NCBI RefSeq assembly: GCF_001022965.1 | Contig: NZ_LECZ01000026.1 | Coordinates: forward strand, 806,001-870,000 | Direction: 5' to 3' | Source of the DNA: Enterobacter genomosp. O | GTDB lineage: Bacteria > Pseudomonadota > Gammaproteobacteria > Enterobacterales > Enterobacteriaceae | Length of the DNA stretch: 64,000 nt | In this document: positions 40,587-50,589 of the stretch, in pieces | How positions within the stretch are numbered: the stretch's first letter is position 1 | How the letters are laid out: every line of letters begins with the position of its first letter | Position numbers and translations under genes: made by a program | The notes under the pieces: generated by a model | The model's database searches: none | Told to the model about the DNA's origin: nothing | Seen by the model: only the letters and a program-made list of their open reading frames with translations

Positions 40587-41882
40587 TCAGAACATGGTGT
40601 ACAGGGAGTAGAAGATCGCAGAGATTGCGATAAGCCCCATGATAACCACAAAGACGTTGCTTACATGACCGCTGTACTTACGCATAGCAGGGACTTTCTG
40701 AATCGCGTACATCGGCATCAGGAACAGAATCATCGCGATGATCGGGCCGCCCAGGGTTTCGATCATGCCCAGGATGCTTGGGTTCAGCGTTGCTACCGCC
40801 CAGGTGGTAAGCAGCATGAACAGCGCAGTGATTTTGTTCAGCTTGTTGATTTCAATGCTCTTGCCTTTACCGCGCAGAGATTTAATCACCATACCGTTGA
40901 AGCCTTCACGCGCGCCCAGATAGTGGCCGAGGAAGGATTTGGTGATAGCGATAATCGCGATAATAGGTGCCATCCACGCAATAACCGGTGCGTTAAAGTG
41001 GTTCGCCAGGTAAGACAGAATAGAGATGTTCTGCTCTTTCGCTGCCGCCAGATCCGCCGGAGAGAGGCTCAGTACGCAGCTGAAGACGAAGAACATAACG
41101 GTCAGTACCATCATGATGTGAGCGCGTGCCAGGATGCTGGAGCACTTCTTCTCTGCGCCATTACCGTACTCTTCACGTTTCGCAACGGCGAAGGAAGAGA
41201 TGATTGGGGAGTGGTTGAAGGAGAAGACCATTACCGGAATCGCCAGCCAGAGGGTCATCAGCAAGCCGTTACCGGTTGCAGATGCGCTGCTCAGGGACAG
41301 GGTTTCCAGCGCTGCACCGTTCCACTGTGGGATCAGGTAGCAGGCCAGCACCATCAGTGCAATCACGAACGGGAACACCAGCACGCTCATCGCTTTCACG
41401 ATCATCTGCTCACCGAAGCGCACGATGGTCATCATGCCCACAATCAGGATCAGAGACAGAATGGCACGCGGAGGCGGCGTCATGTGCAGCTGGTGCGCCA
41501 TGAAGCTTTCTACGGTGTTGGTGATCGCCACGCTGTAAACCAGCAGGATTGGGTAAATCGCGAAGAAGTAGAGCAGGGTAATCAGTTTACCTGCGCCAAC
41601 GCCGAAATGTTCTTCAACGACTTCGGTGATGTCTTCGCCCGGATTTTTACCGGACAGCACGAAGCGGGTCAGACCGCGGTGTGCGAAGAAGGTCATCGGG
41701 AAAGCAATGATAGCCATGATGATCAGCGGGATCAGACCGCCGACGCCTGCGTTGATAGGAAGGAACAGTACACCAGCGCCGATTGCTGTGCCGTAAAGGC
41801 CAAGCATCCACATGGTATCCGTTTTGCGCCAACCACTTCGGGATTCAATCGAAGCAACGGTGCTGGTTTGAGTGGTTTCCAT
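40587..41882 (-). CDS. sdaC: Serine/proton symporter SdaC (DlsT)
   Basis: A 431-residue HAAAP-family transporter (E. coli 429) with about eleven membrane helices. [26 protein letters not shown] and [21 protein letters not shown] are family signatures. It imports L-serine with protons for SdaB. The start follows a good AGGAGAT site. It heads the sdaCB operon. Confidence 0.97.
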   Translation of the reverse strand: METTQTSTVASIESRSGWRKTDTMWMLGLYGTAIGAGVLFLPINAGVGGLIPLIIMAIIAFPMTFFAHRGLTRFVLSGKNPGEDITEVVEEHFGVGAGKLITLLYFFAIYPILLVYSVAITNTVESFMAHQLHMTPPPRAILSLILIVGMMTIVRFGEQMIVKAMSVLVFPFVIALMVLACYLIPQWNGAALETLSLSSASATGNGLLMTLWLAIPVMVFSFNHSPIISSFAVAKREEYGNGAEKKCSSILARAHIMMVLTVMFFVFSCVLSLSPADLAAAKEQNISILSYLANHFNAPVIAWMAPIIAIIAITKSFLGHYLGAREGFNGMVIKSLRGKGKSIEINKLNKITALFMLLTTWAVATLNPSILGMIETLGGPIIAMILFLMPMYAIQKVPAMRKYSGHVSNVFVVIMGLIAISAIFYSLYTMF

Positions 41883-42341
41883 CTGTATCTCCTGGAGGAA
41901 GCGAATTGTCAGGCTTTTTAGTCAAATCCGATGAAAAAGTGCCTGACGGTAATATGAAATTCGTTCAGTGACGGTTTTTTAATAATTTTCACCCGTAACT
42001 ATTGGCGGGCGGAAAGATACATTCTAGTTATGAATCTATCAGTGATCCTGATCCCAAATGCAATAATCCACTTATGATGTGGGCATCTTTAGACCATTTA
42101 TCTGTTAAAAAAACATCAAAGAGAATTTACGGGCGCGAAGGCTACCACTAACGACATGTGGGCTGAAAGACAGGCCCGCGATATAGGTGTCTTTGGCTGT
42201 AAAGAAATGGGTTTTTAGTATTTTCTGGCAGGTAATTTGGATTAAGGCTGATAATTTACGGTTGTTAAAACCAGGTAATCGTTTGCGTTTGTGAAAAAAT
42301 TGTAAAAGACATAAGTGATGGCTATGAATTGCTTCAGTAAT
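41883..42341. other. Leader/promoter region of sdaCB; no gene seen
   Basis: About 460 bases, fairly A/T-rich and without a credible reading frame. A short inverted repeat AAAGACA/TGTCTTT occurs at 42166-42194. The region should hold the sdaC promoter; CRP and Lrp control is known in E. coli, but I could not assign sites with confidence. Confidence 0.5.
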
Positions 42342-42379
42342 AAAAAAAGCCGGGACGCACGACAGGGCGGCCCGGCTTT
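42342..42379 (-). terminator. Intrinsic terminator after ppnN
   Basis: 9-bp stem AAAGCCGGG / CCCGGCTTT with a 16-base loop; on the minus strand it is followed by seven T residues. It starts 20 bases beyond the ppnN stop. Confidence 0.85.
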
Positions 42380-42398
42380 GGTGAGACGCTGCTGAGCG

Positions 42399-43763
42399 TT
42401 ATGTGCAGATTTCGTAGCAAGGAATATAGGCTGAGCCTGGGAGCTTCATGCGGTGCTGAGCGACGAAGCCCTGCAGCATGTCATCCATACGGCGCATCAT
42501 CTCCGGGTCGCCGTGGATCTTGTACGGACCGTACTGCTCAATTGCGCGGATGCCGACTTCTTTGACGTTGCCCGCCACAATCCCGGAGAAGGCGCGACGC
42601 AGATCGGCCGCCAGGACTTCCACCGGCTGGTCCGGGTAGAGTTTCAGGTTCGCCATATTCTCGTGCGATGGCTCAAACGGGATCTGCAGGTCCGGCGCAA
42701 TACGGATGGACCAGTTAAAGCTGTAGGCATCGCCAGTATCACGGCGGTTCTCTTTCACCAGCGGCATCGCTTTTTTCATCTGACGCGCCACTTCCGCGGC
42801 ATCATCAATGATGATGCGATAGTGACGACGCGCGGCTTCGCCCAGCGTGTGCACGATAAACTCGTCAAGCACGCGGAAGTAGTCTGCGCTCTCTTTTGGC
42901 CCGGTCAGGATCAACGGCAGAACCTGATCTTTGTTGGCCGGGTTCATCAGAATCCCCAGCAGATAGAGCAGCTCTTCCGCTGTCCCTACGCCGCCCGGGA
43001 AGATGATAATGCCGTGTGCGATACGGACAAACGCCTCAAGACGTTTCTCGATATCCGGCATGATGATCAGCTCGTTTACCAGGGGGTTAGGTGGCTCAGC
43101 GGCGATGATAGACGGCTCGGTCATGCCGATAAACCGCCCCTCTTTATAACGCTGCTGCGCGTGCCCGACCGCCGCACCTTTCATGGGGGCTTCCATCGCA
43201 CCCGGGCCACAGCCGGTACAGATATTCAGCTCGCGCAGGCCGAGCTGCGTCCCCACCCGACGGGCATAGAGATACTCGGTTTCGTTAATGGAGTGACCGC
43301 CCCAGCAAACGACCATGTTCGGCGCTTCGCCGACGTGCAGGGCGCGGGCGTTGCGCAAAATAGAGAACACCAGGTTGGTAATATGGACCGAGCTTTCCAG
43401 GTCGAGATGCTGGAAACGTCCTGCGTTGTGGATCTGCCCGTTAACAAACAGGATGTCACGCAGCACGGCAAACAGGTTAGCCTGAAGTGAACGAATGATG
43501 CGTCCATCGACGAAAGCGTCTTCCGGCGGGTTGATGACTTCAAGCTTCACGCCACGCTCGCGGCGCAGCACGTTGATATCAAAGCTTTCGAAGCGGGACA
43601 GCAGTTCTTTACTGTTATCTGTCAGGCTTCCGGAGTTCAGTACGGCAAGTGAACAGTTACGAAACAGTTGATAAAGATCGCTGCTGGCCGTGCGTTTAAG
43701 CATGTCCACTTCCAGCTGCGACAACATATCCATTGAGCCAAGCGGGCTAATATGTGTAATCAA
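42399..43763 (-). CDS. ppnN: Pyrimidine/purine nucleotide 5'-monophosphate nucleosidase PpnN
   Basis: A 454-residue LOG-family (Rossmann) nucleosidase, the same length as E. coli PpnN (YgdH). It splits nucleoside monophosphates into base and ribose-5-phosphate and is activated by (p)ppGpp, whose synthase RelA is also encoded in this window. The LOG motif [19 protein letters not shown] and the upstream [16 protein letters not shown] are clear. The start codon is TTG, preceded by AAGGAGCT. Confidence 0.95.
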   Translation of the reverse strand: MITHISPLGSMDMLSQLEVDMLKRTASSDLYQLFRNCSLAVLNSGSLTDNSKELLSRFESFDINVLRRERGVKLEVINPPEDAFVDGRIIRSLQANLFAVLRDILFVNGQIHNAGRFQHLDLESSVHITNLVFSILRNARALHVGEAPNMVVCWGGHSINETEYLYARRVGTQLGLRELNICTGCGPGAMEAPMKGAAVGHAQQRYKEGRFIGMTEPSIIAAEPPNPLVNELIIMPDIEKRLEAFVRIAHGIIIFPGGVGTAEELLYLLGILMNPANKDQVLPLILTGPKESADYFRVLDEFIVHTLGEAARRHYRIIIDDAAEVARQMKKAMPLVKENRRDTGDAYSFNWSIRIAPDLQIPFEPSHENMANLKLYPDQPVEVLAADLRRAFSGIVAGNVKEVGIRAIEQYGPYKIHGDPEMMRRMDDMLQGFVAQHRMKLPGSAYIPCYEICT

Positions 43764-43879
43764 GTGAGCTCCTTACGGGACGATTATCGTCTTTCCCTGT
43801 TGATTACAATAGCCCTGCCGCGTGACGTTTCACAACCTAAAGCGCGGAAGATACCGCGCATATTGTGAAAATATTTATA

Positions 43880-44722
43880 TTACTGGCGTACCAGCCGACC
43901 CGTCGCAGGGACAAAGTCGGTATTGGTCCGCCACGGGTTGATATCCAGACCGCCGCGGCGGGTATAGCGCGCGTAAACGCTCAGTTTTTCTGGCTGGCAG
44001 AAACGCTGAATATCGCTAAAGATGCGCTCCACGCACTGTTCGTGGAATTCGTTGTGGTGGCGGAACGACACCAGATAGCGCAGCAGCTTTTCCCGGTCGA
44101 TTTTCGGGCCGCGGTACTGGATCTGCACTGAACCCCAGTCTGGCTGGTGGGTAATCAGGCAGTTGGACTTCAGCAGATGGCTGACCAGCGTCTCTTCGAC
44201 CACCTTTCCGCTTGCCGCGTTTTCGAGGTAATCGGCGCTGAATTCATAATTCTCCACCTCAATATCCTGATCGTCGATGCAGGTTCCGTTGAAGTGGGCA
44301 ATCGGCTGGCCCTCCAGCTCGTGCAGGCGATACAGTGAAACGCTCACCTTGCCCTGTGCGCAGGCGCTTAAGTCGCGCTCCAGCGTGTGCTGAACGTCGT
44401 CCCAGCTGTTGAACTTAGTCTGGTTAAAGCTGTTGAGATAGAGTTTGAAGCTTTTGGATTCCACCAGATTCTGGCTGGCGTAATCCAGCTCAACGTGGCC
44501 CACCGCCACCTGCGGCAGCCCGCGCGCGTTGAGCCACGAGAGTTCGTACAGCGTCCAGATATCACCGCCGACAAAGGGCAGCGAGTCCGCATGCAGGCCC
44601 AGAGGATCGCGATTCAGGCTACGCGGCACGCCCTGCAGCAGGCTTGCATCGTAGGTATCGCGGTAGTCGGTCGATTTACCCAGCGTTAAGCCGGTTAACG
44701 CCTGATGATTTTCGTAAGACAT
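43880..44722 (-). CDS. queF: NADPH-dependent 7-cyano-7-deazaguanine reductase QueF
   Basis: A 280-residue long-form QueF (E. coli 282), made of two tunnelling-fold halves. It reduces preQ0 to preQ1 in queuosine synthesis. The covalent cysteine lies in [20 protein letters not shown], followed by the QueF-specific segment; [13 protein letters not shown] supplies the substrate Glu region. It is divergent from syd. Confidence 0.96.
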   Translation of the reverse strand: MSYENHQALTGLTLGKSTDYRDTYDASLLQGVPRSLNRDPLGLHADSLPFVGGDIWTLYELSWLNARGLPQVAVGHVELDYASQNLVESKSFKLYLNSFNQTKFNSWDDVQHTLERDLSACAQGKVSVSLYRLHELEGQPIAHFNGTCIDDQDIEVENYEFSADYLENAASGKVVEETLVSHLLKSNCLITHQPDWGSVQIQYRGPKIDREKLLRYLVSFRHHNEFHEQCVERIFSDIQRFCQPEKLSVYARYTRRGGLDINPWRTNTDFVPATGRLVRQ

Positions 44723-44791
44723 GTTTCATAGCCACTTTACAGGTACACTTATGCCCTGAGTTTATCCTGTCTGACAAGAAGAGAGAAATCG

Positions 44792-45337
44792 GTGGACATC
44801 GAAACGGCAAATGCCCTTACTACCTTCACAACCCGCTATTGCGACGCATGGCATGAAAAGCAGGGCACGTGGCCGCAAAGCGCTGATTTATATGGCGTAC
44901 CCTCGCCGTGCATTATCTCTTCATCTGACGATTACGTTATCTGGCAACCAAAGCCCAATGCCTGTGCGCAAAATGTAAATGCGGTTGAACGGGCGATGGA
45001 CCTTGTGGTACAACCAGCGGTTCATGCGTTTTATGCCACGCAGTTTGCAGGGGACATGCCCGCGCGATTTGCTGATATCACGCTGACGCTGTTGCAGACC
45101 TGGAGCGAAGACGATCTGCAGCGTGTTCAGGAAAACCTGATTGGTCATCTGGTCACGCAAAAACGCCTTAAGCTTTCTCCGACGCTCTTTATCGCCACAC
45201 TCGACAGCGAACTGGACGTTATCTCCGTCTGTAACCTGTCCGGCGAAGTCATTAAAGAGACTATCGGCACCCGCAATCGCGAGACCCTCGCCCCCTCACT
45301 TGCGGATTTCCTTACCCGACTTGAGCCACTTCTGTAA
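44792..45337 (+). CDS. syd: SecY-interacting protein Syd
   Basis: A 181-residue membrane-associated protein, the same length as E. coli Syd. It binds SecY and appears to watch the integrity of the SecYEG translocon. Conserved parts include [28 protein letters not shown] and [22 protein letters not shown]. It starts with GTG at 44792 after GAGAGAAA. Confidence 0.95.
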   Translation: MDIETANALTTFTTRYCDAWHEKQGTWPQSADLYGVPSPCIISSSDDYVIWQPKPNACAQNVNAVERAMDLVVQPAVHAFYATQFAGDMPARFADITLTLLQTWSEDDLQRVQENLIGHLVTQKRLKLSPTLFIATLDSELDVISVCNLSGEVIKETIGTRNRETLAPSLADFLTRLEPLL

Positions 45338-45356
45338 TCCATGATGCTACAGCGCG

Positions 45357-45374
45357 TGTGAGAGATCTCTTACA
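45357..45374. promoter_or_regulatory. UvrY-binding palindrome upstream of csrB
   Basis: TGTGAGAGATCTCTTACA matches the 18-base inverted repeat known as the UvrY site of csr sRNA genes. A second half-site TGTGAGAGATC begins at 45380. It is centred about 183 bases before the csrB start, as expected for long-range activation by the BarA-UvrY system. Confidence 0.85.
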
Positions 45375-45490
45375 AGGTTTGTGAGAGATCGCTGGAACAT
45401 TCAGTATCGCCTCATTTAATTAAGATTAATATCACACTGTTTTTCAATGGATTACTAGTTATTAACCGCACTTTTAGGAATTTCTGACGG

Positions 45491-45542
45491 CTTACAACCC
45501 TGACAGGGTGGGTTGTAAGACGAAGCGGAATAGCGGATTCTA
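45491..45542 (+). promoter_or_regulatory. csrB promoter with overlapping perfect inverted repeat
   Basis: A -35-like TTGTAA (45513-45518) and a -10-like ATTCTA (45537-45542) are spaced 18 bases apart, six bases before the RNA start. A perfect 10-bp inverted repeat, CTTACAACCC / GGGTTGTAAG (45491-45500 and 45510-45519), covers the -35 region. The promoter call rests on spacing to the conserved RNA start; the repeat's binder is unknown. Confidence 0.55.
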
Positions 45543-45547
45543 TCTCC

Positions 45548-45909
45548 GTCGACAGGAAGCCGACACGAGAAACGAACATCAGGATGATGGCGTTTCTTAC
45601 TCAGGACTCGTCAGGATGGCGCTGCAGGAAGGCTTCAGGATGAAGCAAGCGGATAACGCAGGATGCGTAAGGGACACCTCCAGGAAGGAGAACGAGAACC
45701 GGTCAGGATGGTCGGTGGGTCAGGAAGACCAGGACGTTTCAGGATGAAACAAACACGTCAGGAAGATGTGTGCAGGATGCACAGGTTTACGGATAACCAG
45801 GCCTTCGGGCTTCAGGAAAAGTTGTCACGGATGAGCAGGGAGCACGAATTGTAGCTGGAATGCTGCGAAACGAACCGGGAGCACTGTTTTTACAGTGCTC
45901 CCTTTTTTT
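45548..45909 (+). ncRNA. csrB: CsrB, CsrA-sequestering RNA
   Basis: Starts with GTCGACAGG and ends with the hairpin GGGAGCACTG / CAGTGCTCCC plus a T run, as E. coli CsrB does. In between are about eighteen GGA motifs, mostly CAGGATG or CAGGAAG and mostly in small hairpin loops that bind CsrA dimers. The segments GACACCTCCAGGA, GAGAACCGGTCAGGATG and TAGCTGGAATGCTGCGAAAC are conserved with E. coli. Length is about 362 nt (369 known). As in E. coli it lies between syd and yqcC. It titrates CsrA and so relieves repression of glycogen, biofilm and gluconeogenic genes. Confidence 0.97.
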
Positions 45910-45967
45910 ATTTCTGCCTTCCGCAATGCTATGCTGCGCGCCGTTCACTTTTTCAGTTGAGGTTACC

Positions 45968-46297
45968 ATGACGCAACACGATAGCGTTCGTGCTCAGTTG
46001 CACGCCATCGAAGCCCTTTTGCGCCAACATCAGCTGTGGCAGGAGACCGCGCCGCAGCCAGAAGCGTTCGCGAGCACCCAGCCCTTCTGCCTGGATACGC
46101 TGGCCCCGTTCGAGTGGCTGCAGTGGGTGTTAATTCCGCGCATGCACGCCCTGCTTGAGGGCGGTCATCCGCTGCCGCAGGCGTTTGCTGTCTCTCCCTA
46201 TTATGAAATGGCGCTGGAGGCGACGCACCCCGCGCGCGACGTGATGCTGGCCGAACTGGAAAAACTGGATGCCCTGTTTGCCGGTGAAGATGCATGA
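45968..46297 (+). CDS. yqcC: DUF446 family protein YqcC
   Basis: A 109-residue soluble protein, the same length as E. coli YqcC, of unknown function. Conserved core: LEWLQW-type FEWLQWVLIPRMHALLEGG, then AFAVSPYYEMALEA and LAELEKLDALFAG. The ATG at 45968 follows TTGAGGTTACC. The longer frame begins inside csrB and is rejected. It overlaps truC by four bases (ATGA), hinting at a link with pseudouridylation. Confidence 0.92.
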   Translation: MTQHDSVRAQLHAIEALLRQHQLWQETAPQPEAFASTQPFCLDTLAPFEWLQWVLIPRMHALLEGGHPLPQAFAVSPYYEMALEATHPARDVMLAELEKLDALFAGEDA

Positions 46298-47070
46298 CGC
46301 TTGAGATCCTCTATCAGGACGAGTGGCTGGTGGCGGTGAACAAACCGTCAGGCTGGCTGGTGCACCGAAGCTGGCTGGATCGCGACGAGAAAGTGGTGGT
46401 GATGCAAACGGTGCGCGACCAGATTGGTCAGCATGTTTTTACCGCCCATCGTCTCGACAGGCCGACCTCCGGCGTGCTGCTGATGGGGCTGTCCAGCGAA
46501 GCTGGCCGTTTGCTGTCGCAGCAGTTCGAACAGCACCAGATCCAGAAACGCTACCACGCAATCGTCCGCGGCTGGCTGACAGACTCCGCCACGCTGGACT
46601 ACCCGCTGGTGGAGGAGCTGGACAAAATCGCCGATAAATTTGCCCGCGATGGCAAAGGTCCGCAGCCCGCAGTGACGGATTATCGCGGCATGGCGACGAC
46701 CGAAATGCCGGTGGCCACCAGCAAATTTCCGACCACACGCTACAGCCTGGTTGAGCTTTTGCCCAAAACCGGGCGTAAGCACCAGCTGCGACGCCATCTT
46801 GCGCATCTGCGTCACCCAATTATTGGCGACAGCAAACATGGGGATTTGCGTCAGAACCGCAGTGCTGCCGAGCATTTCGGCTGCGGCCGTCTGATGTTAC
46901 ACGCGAGCGAGCTCAGCCTGACGCACCCGTTTACCGGCGAACCGCTGACTATCCGCGCGGGGCTGGACGACGTCTGGATGCAGGCGCTGTCACAGTTTGG
47001 CTGGATGGGGCAACTCCCCAAAAATGAAAGGGTTGAGTTTATACCGGGCAACGTTCAGGATGAACGGTAA
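46294..47070 (+). CDS. truC: tRNA pseudouridine(65) synthase TruC
   Basis: A 258-residue RluA-family pseudouridine synthase (E. coli 260). It modifies U65 of tRNA-Ile1 and tRNA-Asp. The catalytic Asp55 is in the family motif HRLDRPTSG; KTGRKHQLRRHLAHLRHPIIGDSKHG is the second family block. Coupled to yqcC by ATGA. Confidence 0.96.
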   Translation: MTLEILYQDEWLVAVNKPSGWLVHRSWLDRDEKVVVMQTVRDQIGQHVFTAHRLDRPTSGVLLMGLSSEAGRLLSQQFEQHQIQKRYHAIVRGWLTDSATLDYPLVEELDKIADKFARDGKGPQPAVTDYRGMATTEMPVATSKFPTTRYSLVELLPKTGRKHQLRRHLAHLRHPIIGDSKHGDLRQNRSAAEHFGCGRLMLHASELSLTHPFTGEPLTIRAGLDDVWMQALSQFGWMGQLPKNERVEFIPGNVQDER

Positions 47071-47094
47071 GCGCATTCATTATGGGAAAATTAC

Positions 47095-47544
47095 ATGGCT
47101 GAAGTAGGCATTTTTGTCGGCACAATGTACGGCAACTCGCTGCTGGTAGCGGAAGAGGCTGAGGCAATACTCGCCAGCCAGGGTCATAAAGCCACGGTCT
47201 ATGAAGATCCAGAACTGGCAGACTGGGAAAAGTATAAAGATAAATACATTCTGGTGGTGACCTCCACCACCGGGCAGGGCGATCTACCGGACAGCATCGT
47301 GCCCCTGTTCCAGGGCATTAAGGACCAGCTTGGCTATCAGCCGGACGTGCACTACGGCATCATTGCCCTCGGCGACAGCTCTTACGCCAACTTCTGCGGC
47401 GGCGGAAAGCAGTTCGATGCGCTTCTGCAGGAGCAGAGCGCCCAGCGCGTCGGCGAGATGCTGCTGATTGACGCGGGTGAACACCCTGAACCCGAAAGCG
47501 AATCGAACCCGTGGGTGGAGAACTGGGCCTCACTTCTCAAATAA
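47095..47544 (+). CDS. yqcA: Flavodoxin-like protein YqcA
   Basis: A 149-residue short-chain flavodoxin, the same length as E. coli YqcA. The FMN phosphate loop is [29 protein letters not shown] and [18 protein letters not shown] are the isoalloxazine-binding loops. The redox partner is unknown; it follows truC by 24 bases. Confidence 0.94.
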   Translation: MAEVGIFVGTMYGNSLLVAEEAEAILASQGHKATVYEDPELADWEKYKDKYILVVTSTTGQGDLPDSIVPLFQGIKDQLGYQPDVHYGIIALGDSSYANFCGGGKQFDALLQEQSAQRVGEMLLIDAGEHPEPESESNPWVENWASLLK

Positions 47545-47550
47545 CGCTCT

Positions 47551-47622
47551 GCCCGGCGGCGCTTCGCTTACCCGGGCCTACGGGTTTTCCAGAGGCCGGG
47601 TCAGGCGGAACCGCCACCCGGC
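47551..47622. repeat. Paired REP palindromes (BIME) after yqcA
   Basis: Two inverted units, GCCCGGCGGCGCTTCGC...CCCGGGC (47551-47577) and GCCGGGTCAGGCGG...CCACCCGGC (47595-47622), are separated by 17 bases, the usual BIME pairing. Confidence 0.8.
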
Positions 47623-47878
47623 AATACACCCCGCACCAAACGCCAATTCCGTGAACCACCTTCCACTATCCTGGGCTTATGCCATAAACAACCTCTCATA
47701 CACCCTTAAATACTGTGTTTCTGCACGGTGAGGTGAAGAGGCACTCCTTCATATACTTTCCCGGTCACTATAAAACGGCTTCAGCCGTACCAAAACGACA
47801 AACACAAATCTCATTCTGATTACCCTACGGTGCTGTACAGAGTGAACCTGGCGAAAGCTATGTTTCAGGAGTGCAACA
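47623..47878 (+). promoter_or_regulatory. Upstream region of the gud operon
   Basis: About 255 bases without a credible gene. The gud promoter should lie here; in E. coli it is activated by CdaR with glucarate or galactarate. A possible -10-like TATAAA lies near 47770. I could not assign a CdaR site. The gudP RBS AGGAGTG is at 47867. Confidence 0.45.
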
Positions 47879-49234
47879 ATGAGTACATTAAGCCACGCAG
47901 CGAGCGGCGCTGAAAAGCGCACCAATGCCCGCTACTGGATAGTGGTGATGCTGTTTATCGTCACGTCCTTTAACTATGGTGACCGCGCCACGCTGTCGAT
48001 TGCGGGCTCGGAAATGGCAAAAGATATCGGCCTTGATCCCGTGGGCATGGGTTACGTTTTCTCCGCATTCTCATGGGCCTACGTCATCGGCCAAATTCCT
48101 GGCGGCTGGCTGCTGGACCGCTTTGGCTCTAAGCGCGTCTATTTCTGGTCCATCTTTATCTGGTCGATGTTTACCCTGTTGCAGGGCTTCGTCGATATCT
48201 TCAGCGGCTTCGGCATTATCGTGGCGCTCTTCACGCTGCGCTTCCTGGTGGGTTTAGCGGAAGCACCTTCCTTCCCGGGCAACAGCCGCATTGTGGCGGC
48301 ATGGTTCCCGGCGCAGGAGAGGGGAACGGCGGTAGCGATTTTCAACTCCGCACAGTACTTCGCAACGGTGATTTTCGCGCCAATCATGGGCTGGCTGACG
48401 CATGAGGTGGGTTGGTCGCACGTCTTCTTCTTCATGGGCGGGCTTGGGATCGTCATCAGCTTCGTCTGGCTGAAAGTGATCCACGAACCCAACCAGCATC
48501 CTGGCGTGAACAAAAAAGAGCTGGAGTACATCGCGGAAGGCGGAGCGCTGATCAACATGGATCAGAAATCCGCAAAAGCAAAAGTCCCGTTCAGCCAGAA
48601 ATGGGCGCAGATCAAACAGCTCGTCGGTTCGCGCATGATGATCGGCATCTATCTGGGCCAATACTGTATTAACGCCTTAACCTACTTTTTCATCACCTGG
48701 TTCCCGGTGTACCTCGTGCAGGCTCGCGGCATGTCGATTCTGAAAGCGGGATTTGTTGCCTCAGTTCCGGCAATCTGCGGCTTCGTCGGTGGCGTGCTCG
48801 GCGGGGTGATTTCCGACTGGCTGATGCGCCGTACGGGGTCACTGAACATCGCGCGTAAAACGCCGATTGTGCTCGGCATGCTGCTCTCCATGACCATGGT
48901 GTTCTGTAACTACGTCAGCGCGGAGTGGATGATTATCGGCTTTATGGCGATGGCCTTCTTCGGTAAAGGCATTGGCGCGCTGGGCTGGGCGGTGATGGCG
49001 GATACGGCGCCGAAGGAGATCAGCGGCCTGAGCGGCGGCCTGTTCAACATGTTCGGCAACATCTCCGGCATTGTGACGCCAATTGCTATCGGTTACATCG
49101 TCGGCACGACCGGCTCTTTCAACGGTGCGCTGATTTACGTAGGTGTGCATGCGCTGGTGGCGGTACTGAGCTACCTGGTGCTGGTGGGAGATATTAAACG
49201 CGTCGAACTTAAACCTGTTGCGGAGCGTGGATGA
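47879..49234 (+). CDS. gudP: D-glucarate/galactarate transporter GudP
   Basis: A 451-residue MFS transporter of the anion:cation symporter group (E. coli 450) with twelve membrane helices. The signature [32 protein letters not shown] and the helix 2-3 loop [15 protein letters not shown] are intact. It imports D-glucarate and related aldarates. Its stop overlaps gudX (ATGATGA region), placing gudP-gudX-gudD in one operon. Confidence 0.96.
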   Translation: MSTLSHAASGAEKRTNARYWIVVMLFIVTSFNYGDRATLSIAGSEMAKDIGLDPVGMGYVFSAFSWAYVIGQIPGGWLLDRFGSKRVYFWSIFIWSMFTLLQGFVDIFSGFGIIVALFTLRFLVGLAEAPSFPGNSRIVAAWFPAQERGTAVAIFNSAQYFATVIFAPIMGWLTHEVGWSHVFFFMGGLGIVISFVWLKVIHEPNQHPGVNKKELEYIAEGGALINMDQKSAKAKVPFSQKWAQIKQLVGSRMMIGIYLGQYCINALTYFFITWFPVYLVQARGMSILKAGFVASVPAICGFVGGVLGGVISDWLMRRTGSLNIARKTPIVLGMLLSMTMVFCNYVSAEWMIIGFMAMAFFGKGIGALGWAVMADTAPKEISGLSGGLFNMFGNISGIVTPIAIGYIVGTTGSFNGALIYVGVHALVAVLSYLVLVGDIKRVELKPVAERG

Positions 49235-50574
49235 TGACAACGCAATCGAGCCCAACCGTCACGGAGATGAAGGTCATTCCGGTGGCCGGGCAGGACAGCA
49301 TGCTGCTCAACATTGGCGGTGCCCATAACGCCTGGTTCACCCGTAATATCGTCGTGCTGACAGACAGCGCAGGGCATACCGGCGTGGGCGAAGCGCCAGG
49401 CGGAGAGGTGATTTACCAGACGCTGGTCGACGCCATTCCGCAGGTGGTGGGCCAGGAAATTGCCCGCCTGAACAAGGTGGTTCAGCGGGTACATAAGGGC
49501 AATCAGTCGGCAGATTTTGATACGTTCGGTAAAGGTGCCTGGACGTTCGAACTGCGCGTCAACGCCGTCGCCGCGCTGGAGGCGGCCCTGCTCGATTTAC
49601 TGGGCCAGGCGCTGAATGTCCCGGTCTGCGAGCTGCTGGGGCCTGGCAAACAGCGCGATGCGGTGACGGTGCTGGGGTACCTGTTCTATATCGGCGATCG
49701 CACTAAAACCGACCTGCCCTATCTGGAATCTACCACGGGCAGCCACGAGTGGTATCAGCTGCGCCATCAGGAGGCGCTCTCCAGGGAGGCCGTGGTCCGG
49801 CTGGCCGAGGCCGCGCAGGATCGCTACGGCTTTAAGGATTTCAAGCTGAAGGGCGGCGTGCTGCCCGGCGAGCAGGAGATTGAAACGGCCCGGGCGCTGA
49901 AGAAGCGCTTCCCGGATGCGCGCATCACCGTTGACCCTAACGGCGCATGGCTGCTGGATGAAGCGATTAGCCTGTGCAAAGGGCTGGGGGATGTCCTGAC
50001 CTATGCGGAAGACCCCTGCGGCGCGGAGCAGGGCCTTTCGGGCCGCGAAGTGATGGCCGAGTTCCGTCGTGCCACCGGGCTGCCGGTGGCGACCAATATG
50101 ATCGCTACTAACTGGCGCGAAATGGGCCATGCGGTGATGCTCAACGCCGTCGACATTCCGCTGGCGGATCCACACTTCTGGACGCTCTCGGGCGCGGTGC
50201 GTGTAGCGCAGCTGTGCGATGAGTGGGGCCTGACCTGGGGCTGTCACTCGAATAATCATTTCGACATTTCGCTGGCGATGTTTACCCACGTTGGCGCGGC
50301 AGCGCCGGGTAACCCGACCGCCATCGACACCCACTGGATTTGGCAAGAGGGGGAAGCCCGCCTGACGAAAAATCCGCTGGAAATCAAAAATGGCAAGATT
50401 GCCGTACCGGATGCACCGGGCCTGGGCGTGGAGCTTGACTGGGATCAGATCCATAAGGCCCATGAGGCGTATAAAAAATTGCCGGGCGGCGCGCGTAACG
50501 ACGCGGGCCCGATGCAGTACCTTATTCCCGGCTGGACATTTGACCGTAAGCGCCCTGTTTTTGGACGTCACTGA
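49231..50574 (+). CDS. gudX: Glucarate dehydratase-related protein GudX
   Basis: A 447-residue enolase-superfamily protein (E. coli 446). It retains the superfamily catalytic and metal elements: FKLKGG (Lys-x-Lys base), VDPNGAW, AEDPCG and CHSNNH (His base). E. coli GudX is known to be a poor glucarate dehydratase, so its true role is uncertain; with all catalytic residues present it may act on a related acid sugar. Adjacent ATG codons at 49231 and 49234 both lie at the gudP stop; either may be used. Confidence 0.94.
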   Translation: MMTTQSSPTVTEMKVIPVAGQDSMLLNIGGAHNAWFTRNIVVLTDSAGHTGVGEAPGGEVIYQTLVDAIPQVVGQEIARLNKVVQRVHKGNQSADFDTFGKGAWTFELRVNAVAALEAALLDLLGQALNVPVCELLGPGKQRDAVTVLGYLFYIGDRTKTDLPYLESTTGSHEWYQLRHQEALSREAVVRLAEAAQDRYGFKDFKLKGGVLPGEQEIETARALKKRFPDARITVDPNGAWLLDEAISLCKGLGDVLTYAEDPCGAEQGLSGREVMAEFRRATGLPVATNMIATNWREMGHAVMLNAVDIPLADPHFWTLSGAVRVAQLCDEWGLTWGCHSNNHFDISLAMFTHVGAAAPGNPTAIDTHWIWQEGEARLTKNPLEIKNGKIAVPDAPGLGVELDWDQIHKAHEAYKKLPGGARNDAGPMQYLIPGWTFDRKRPVFGRH

Positions 50575-50589
50575 TAAAAGGATTGAACG

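Noticed and set aside
41883..42341. Possible CRP or Lrp sites before sdaC
   Set aside because: Several partial half-sites were seen but none close enough to consensus on both arms to report.
45508..45854. Two short plus-strand reading frames (79 and 63 codons) over the csrB locus
   Set aside because: They lie inside the CsrB RNA; their odd composition comes from repeated CAGGATG/CAGGAAG motifs, not from coding selection.
45548..45909. Repeated 7-base motif that could suggest a CRISPR or tandem-repeat array
   Set aside because: Repeats are too short, irregularly spaced and embedded in hairpins; all else matches CsrB.
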